Below are positions 60,314 to 64,000 of a DNA stretch of 64,000 bases, piece by piece. This stretch comes from Heyndrickxia coagulans 36D1 (lineage in GTDB: Bacteria; Bacillota; Bacilli; Bacillales; Bacillaceae_C). The notes under the pieces were generated by a model. The model was given only the letters and a program-made list of their open reading frames with translations, was not told the DNA's origin and made no database searches. Position 1 is the stretch's first letter, and the number at the start of each line of letters is the position of its first letter. The stretch covers positions 1,736,001 to 1,800,000 of the forward strand of contig NC_016023.1 in assembly GCF_000169195.2 (NCBI RefSeq), in the 5' to 3' direction. The translations under genes and the position numbers were made by a program.

Positions 60314-61144
60314 TCAGCATTTAAGTCTTATGCTGTAAAACCGCATCGCTTCAAGACGGCCTTTCGTTTCGAATACGCCAGCTTCAATTAGCTTTCTGAT
60401 GCGATATTCAAGAAATGTATCCCCCACGTATTGGTCTAAATGCCCGATTACCTCGCCAATGACCCTGGCTGAATTTATAAACTTCCTTGCATTGCCTTTA
60501 CCATGCAGCTTTTTTACTTTGTCGATAATAAATTCATCGAAATAGTCTTCAGAAACGCTAAATATTTTTCCGTTCTGCCAGATCCTTAAAGTCTCCCGGG
60601 TTTCTGCAAGACTAAGCCATTCTTTTTTCAAACCTGTTCTATCATGGTCCGTCAACAGATTTCCAGCGCCATGTTCATATATGTGTTGGAACTTTTCAGG
60701 GATCATTTCGCCTGAATGAAGCAATGTATATTTTACATTTTTTACCGGGAATCGTTTTTCATACTCCTTTGTCGTGTTTATAACGGTTATATCCATATTT
60801 TTATCTTTTAATAGATACACAGCGAATCGCAATCCTACTTGTTCGTGCGCATTATCAGAGGTCCAAATTGTTACATGCTCCTCATCAGCTACTGAGTTGA
60901 TCTGATCGAGTGATCTTTTAAATTCTTTGAGATAATCCGGAATTTCATCAAATTCATCACTCATGCACTTTTCCATCCACTTCAATCTGGATTTAACTCC
61001 GATTTCTTCATTTAACTTATAAATGGGGCCAACGGAAAATATATCCCAAAAAGAGATGACCGTATCCTTCTTATCAAGTCCCATTTTCCTTAATGTATGT
61101 TTCAAGCTGCCCGAAGCTGTTGCACCAAATAGAATATGTATCAT
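60314..61144 (-). CDS. DUF1835 / DUF3658 protein
   Basis: 276 residues. MIHILFGATASGSLKHTLRK and VISFWDIFSVGPIYKLNE are the DUF1835 start. DNAHEQVGLRFAVYLLKDKN follows, and the DUF3658 C-terminal part begins near WLSLAETRETLRIWQNG. Function unknown, no membrane segment. Start ATG 61144 follows AAGGGGATGG. Convergent with the GH172 gene. Confidence 0.82.
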   Translation of the reverse strand: MIHILFGATASGSLKHTLRKMGLDKKDTVISFWDIFSVGPIYKLNEEIGVKSRLKWMEKCMSDEFDEIPDYLKEFKRSLDQINSVADEEHVTIWTSDNAHEQVGLRFAVYLLKDKNMDITVINTTKEYEKRFPVKNVKYTLLHSGEMIPEKFQHIYEHGAGNLLTDHDRTGLKKEWLSLAETRETLRIWQNGKIFSVSEDYFDEFIIDKVKKLHGKGNARKFINSARVIGEVIGHLDQYVGDTFLEYRIRKLIEAGVFETKGRLEAMRFYSIRLKC

Positions 61145-61665
61145 TTATCCATCCCCTTTAGTTTCGTTTTCCTCCCTCCACCAAATCCAAACCAGTCGAT
61201 CACGTTCTATGCGACACGGATTGAATAGAAAACCCGCCCAATCCCTCATGCGTCGTATATGTAATCGCTGCATCATGATAATGAGATAGAAAGATTAGTC
61301 TTCAGGTAAGTTGGGTCAATCATTCACCCATTTACATTTCCTCATACCCCATTCACAGGTTACCATTTGAAAGCTTACCAAACGCTGGTATCCTTGCATC
61401 ACCGAAATTAGCTGAGAAGAAAAGGGTACCTGTTACTGTATAACGGGTACCCTTTTGAGGTGCAACATTAAAAAATAAGTTAACAACACAAGCAAAGGTA
61501 GGAAAAATCTCATATTGTCACTGACACTTTAAAATGGCGAGAAACTGATGGGATCATTTGTCCGAACGTTGACGGCATTATTGTCACTCATAGGGGAAGC
61601 CATCTTGTAATACCGCGGCTTCCCCTATGACTTTAATATAAAAAAGAAGTAATAGCTTACCTTTA
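61145..61665 (+). other. 521-nt gap with two perfect hairpins
   Basis: 61420-61456: AAAAGGGTACC...GGTACCCTTTT. 61591-61627: TAGGGGAAGCC pairs with GGCTTCCCCTA. Neither has a full T tract. The second is 39 nt beyond the SDR stop and may terminate that gene. No gene recognised. Confidence 0.6.
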
Positions 61666-62439
61666 TTATCTATATACAAGTCCACCATCTGTTAAAATTG
61701 CTTGTCCTGTTATATAATCAGCGTCATCTGATGCTAAGAATGAAACTAAGTTTGCTACATCTTCCGGGGTTTGATATCTTCCTAATGCTATTTCAGAAGA
61801 AAACTTTTCAAATGCTTCACCAGGTTTTAAATCATCACTATATTTGACCATTTCTTCATCAATTCGATCCCACATTTTCGTCTTAGCGACACCAGGGCAG
61901 TATGCATTCACTGTAATTTGATATTTGGCTAATTCTTTGGCAGCGGAATGAGTAAAGGATTTAACTGCGTGTTTCGTAGCTGAGTATGTACCCAACATTT
62001 CGTAGGATTCATGTCCAGCTATACTGCATGCGTTGATAATTTTCCCTTTTGATTTCTGGCTTATAAATTGTTCGGCTGCTGCTTGTGTTCCAAAAACAAC
62101 GCCATTTACATTAATACTAAAGAGCTTATTCAGCTGTTCCTCTGTAATTTCTAAGAATGGGGATACTGCATCAATTCCAGCATTATTTACAAATACATCT
62201 AAATGGCCAAACTTCTCAACACCTTTTTTAACAAGATTAAATTGGTCATTTCGTTTAGACACGTCACCTTTGACGCCAATAACATCATAACCTTTATTTT
62301 TAAATTCGTTGACGGTTTCATTTAATAGTTGTTCGTTAATATCATGAACAACAACACTAAAACCATCTGAGCATAATCTTTCTGCAATGCCTTTTCCTAA
62401 CCCACCAGCTGATCCTGTTACAATTGCAACTTTAGACAT
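61666..62439 (-). CDS. SDR oxidoreductase, acetoin/diacetyl reductase-like
   Basis: 257 residues of classical short-chain dehydrogenase. Cofactor loop TGSAGGLG at 8-15, NNAG at 85-88, and the Ser139, Tyr152, Lys156 triad ([17 protein letters not shown]). The text around [20 protein letters not shown] and [18 protein letters not shown] resembles BudC-type diacetyl/acetoin reductases, which make acetoin or 2,3-butanediol with NADH. The exact substrate and stereochemistry are inferred. ATG 62439 follows AAAGGAGATC. Monocistronic. Confidence 0.85.
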   Translation of the reverse strand: MSKVAIVTGSAGGLGKGIAERLCSDGFSVVVHDINEQLLNETVNEFKNKGYDVIGVKGDVSKRNDQFNLVKKGVEKFGHLDVFVNNAGIDAVSPFLEITEEQLNKLFSINVNGVVFGTQAAAEQFISQKSKGKIINACSIAGHESYEMLGTYSATKHAVKSFTHSAAKELAKYQITVNAYCPGVAKTKMWDRIDEEMVKYSDDLKPGEAFEKFSSEIALGRYQTPEDVANLVSFLASDDADYITGQAILTDGGLVYR

Positions 62440-62919
62440 AAAAAAGATCTCCTTTACAATAATTTAAATTATTCATAATATAGAATAACAGTTTCTATGA
62501 AGCATGTGCAACCAAAGTCTCTCCAGCCTTCTTCCATATCCAAAGTGGAGCTTGAACCAATCTCCACATCGAACCTTGTAATCCGGTGATTACCTAGAAG
62601 ACTATTCCAACAATCGAGTTCCTCATTATTTTATGCCTTCCCACCCGGTTCTATAGCTTCCCCCCATTCCTATAATGCTTTATACTCGGTTAAGATTCGT
62701 TCAACATGCATCGCAGCAACTCACAACGTCATCAAGTAGCAGGTTGTACATACATTGTTGAGCTAACAGGGAAAACCTTGAGCTCTCCTATAAATTCTTA
62801 GCTAATACGGCTTTCGAAATGAAGACTGATATTAATATCGAAACGATTGAAACAATAGAAAGAACCAGAAAGGAATAACTTTGGATCAGATATATGAAAA
62901 TTAACAAGGAGTGGAATCT
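62440..62919 (+). other. 480-nt gap
   Basis: Contains the SDR upstream region at its left end. I see no gene, clear promoter pair or hairpin elsewhere. The ribosome site AACAAGGAG at the right end serves the DUF2750-like gene. Confidence 0.5.
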
Positions 62920-63292
62920 ATGAATTCAAAAGAAGTTGAAGCAGTTTTTACACTCCAAGTGTTTAAAAGATATGAATATTTTATTAAAAAGAGTGTTGAT
63001 TATGAAGAAATTTGGGGACTATACCACCATGGCTGGGCGATGTCTAAGGATGATAACGGATGTCCGCTTGTAAATTTTTGGCCCAAAAAAAATTGCACAA
63101 AAATGTGCAGTAGAAGAATGGAAAGAGTACCATGCAAAAAAAATTGACCTTTATGAATTTATGAACGAATGGTTACCTGGGATGAAATCAGACGGTATTA
63201 AGCCATCCATATTTTGGAATAACGTTGATTCAGTCGTAGTAGATACAGAAAGACTAAAAAAAGACTTGGATGAAGAACTTGAGAATTATTAG
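62920..63292 (+). pseudogene. DUF2750 protein gene with one frameshift
   Basis: MNSKEVEAVFTLQVFKRYEY starts the family; the frame continues to YHHGWAMSKDDNGCPLVNFW, then an A8 run at 63085-63092 shifts it. Removing one A lets it run on as KKIAQKCAVEEWKEYHAKKI, then FMNEWLPGMKSDGIKPSIFW, to the stop at 63292, giving 123 residues. Either a real frameshift or a homopolymer error in the sequence. Function of the family unknown. Confidence 0.7.
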
Positions 63293-63549
63293 GTGAACCA
63301 AAACCGTTTTTCCTTTTTTTATCAGGATTTTTAAAGATCGAACCGCCTTTGAACCAGATCCGAGCGGCTATATCCATGAACCTTTTATTCGGACAACATC
63401 TTACCTTCCCTGAGAAAAACTGCATACAGTTGGATCTATACTGGAAGATGCCAAAATCACAATCAGGAAAGCTTATGCAGGATGACATCGTTCCCACACT
63501 AAAAAAATAAGGCCTATTGTATCTGCAAGACCTTAAAAAGAGGCGTAAC

Positions 63550-64000
63550 AAAATGATAAATTTTTTTGTTTTGTTGGTTTAAAAAACCGAAACCTGTTTC
63601 ACTTTATATTCTAAAAACAGGCCAGGGTTAAACCGCCAGGCCTGTTGGTTTTGGCTAAAGTAAGTTCAAAGCTGAACATTTGGTCAAAGGGTACAACGGC
63701 AAAGATGCAAAAAATGATAAATTTTTTGTTTCAGTGTTTTAAAAGTTCGAAGCTTATTTCACTTTATATCATGAAGATAGTCCTGGGGTTAAACTGCCAA
63801 GCTTGTGGGTTTTGGCTAAAGTAAGTTCAAATCTGAGTGTTTGGTCAAAGGGTACACGGCAAGCATAAAAAAATGATGATTTTTTGTTTCGGTGGTTTAA
63901 AAATCCAAAATCTGATTCACTTTATATCCTAAAAACAGGCCTGGGGTTAAACTGCCAAGCCAGTGGGATGTGGCTAAAGTAAGTTCAAAGCTGAGCACGT
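63550..64000 (+). repeat. Tandem repeat of about 160 bp, three copies, cut by the window
   Basis: Copies start with AAAATGATRA at 63550, 63711 and 63870 (steps 161 and 159). Shared blocks in order: TTTTTTGTTT, TTCACTTTATAT, GGGTTAAAC, GCTAAAGTAAGTTCAAA, TTTGGTCAAAGGGTAC. Copy 1 has a perfect AACAGGCC/GGCCTGTT stem that is degenerate in copies 2 and 3. No open frame runs through it. The third copy runs off the end, so the array is probably longer. Confidence 0.88.

Noticed and set aside
63293-63549. Possible remnant gene in the plus strand (readable stretch GSILEDAKITIRKAYAG)
   Set aside because: The fragment is short, interrupted and unidentified; not enough to call a gene.
63198-63551. 117-codon minus-strand frame near the right end
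   Set aside because: Overlaps the end of the DUF2750 gene antisense, with no family pattern or ribosome site; regarded as chance.
63550-64000. Possible CRISPR array in the terminal repeat
   Set aside because: Units of 160 bp are similar along their length rather than repeat plus unique spacer, and no cas gene is seen.

Overview
The window looks like the chromosome of a low-to-moderate G+C member of the Bacillaceae. Heyndrickxia (Bacillus) coagulans or a close relative is my best guess. The order pur operon, yerA, yerB, yerC, pcrB, pcrA, ligA, yerH(camS), gatCAB, dgkB, rlmCD(yefA) is the Bacillus subtilis order. Glyoxylate-shunt genes (aceB, aceA) sit where B. subtilis has other genes. The species call is inference from protein resemblance and synteny; no marker such as 16S rRNA is present.

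Region 1 (1-14.6 kb): the 3'-truncated start of a DsbA-like gene, two small conserved genes (yebE-, yebG-like), then the complete de novo purine operon purEKBCSQLFMNHD. Its leader carries PurR-box-like sites, a TTGACA-17-TAAGAT promoter, a guanine riboswitch and an intrinsic terminator. Region 2 (14.6-25.8 kb): YerA, YerB, YerC, PcrB, PcrA, LigA and CamS. The essential helicase gene pcrA is split by a 912-nt group II intron that has no reverse-transcriptase gene and lies exactly at the DEYQD motif. Exact removal restores a full-length 740-residue PcrA. Region 3 (25.8-39.5 kb): malate synthase, isocitrate lyase, GatCAB amidotransferase, a small Cys-rich protein, a KGG-repeat stress protein with a sigma-B-like promoter, an arylamine N-acetyltransferase, DgkB, a sodium/proline symporter and an RlmCD-type rRNA methyltransferase. 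Two intergenic tandem-repeat blocks lie here (about 52 bp and about 150 bp units).

Region 4 (39.5-64 kb) is accessory and decaying. It holds a LURP/YxjI-like gene with a nonsense codon, an unknown 340-aa gene and an S4-domain protein. A cysteine hydrolase gene is split by an IS1634-family element. A lev-type carbohydrate locus follows: a LevR-like sigma-54 activator, a sigma-54 promoter with a palindromic upstream site, mannose-family PTS EIIA/EIIB/EIIC/EIID, a six-hairpin glycosidase-like protein and a GH172 (DUF2961) protein. Three insertion sequences interrupt the activator (IS4 family, plus three single-base frameshifts), the six-hairpin enzyme (a 1708-bp element with 10-bp target duplications) and the GH172 gene (second IS1634 copy). 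Target-site duplications let each ancestral gene be rebuilt in frame. The four PTS genes are intact but their activator and both hydrolases are broken. The window ends with a DUF1835 protein, an acetoin/diacetyl reductase-like SDR, a frameshifted DUF2750 gene and three copies of a 160-bp tandem repeat that runs off the edge. I saw no tRNA, rRNA or CRISPR array.
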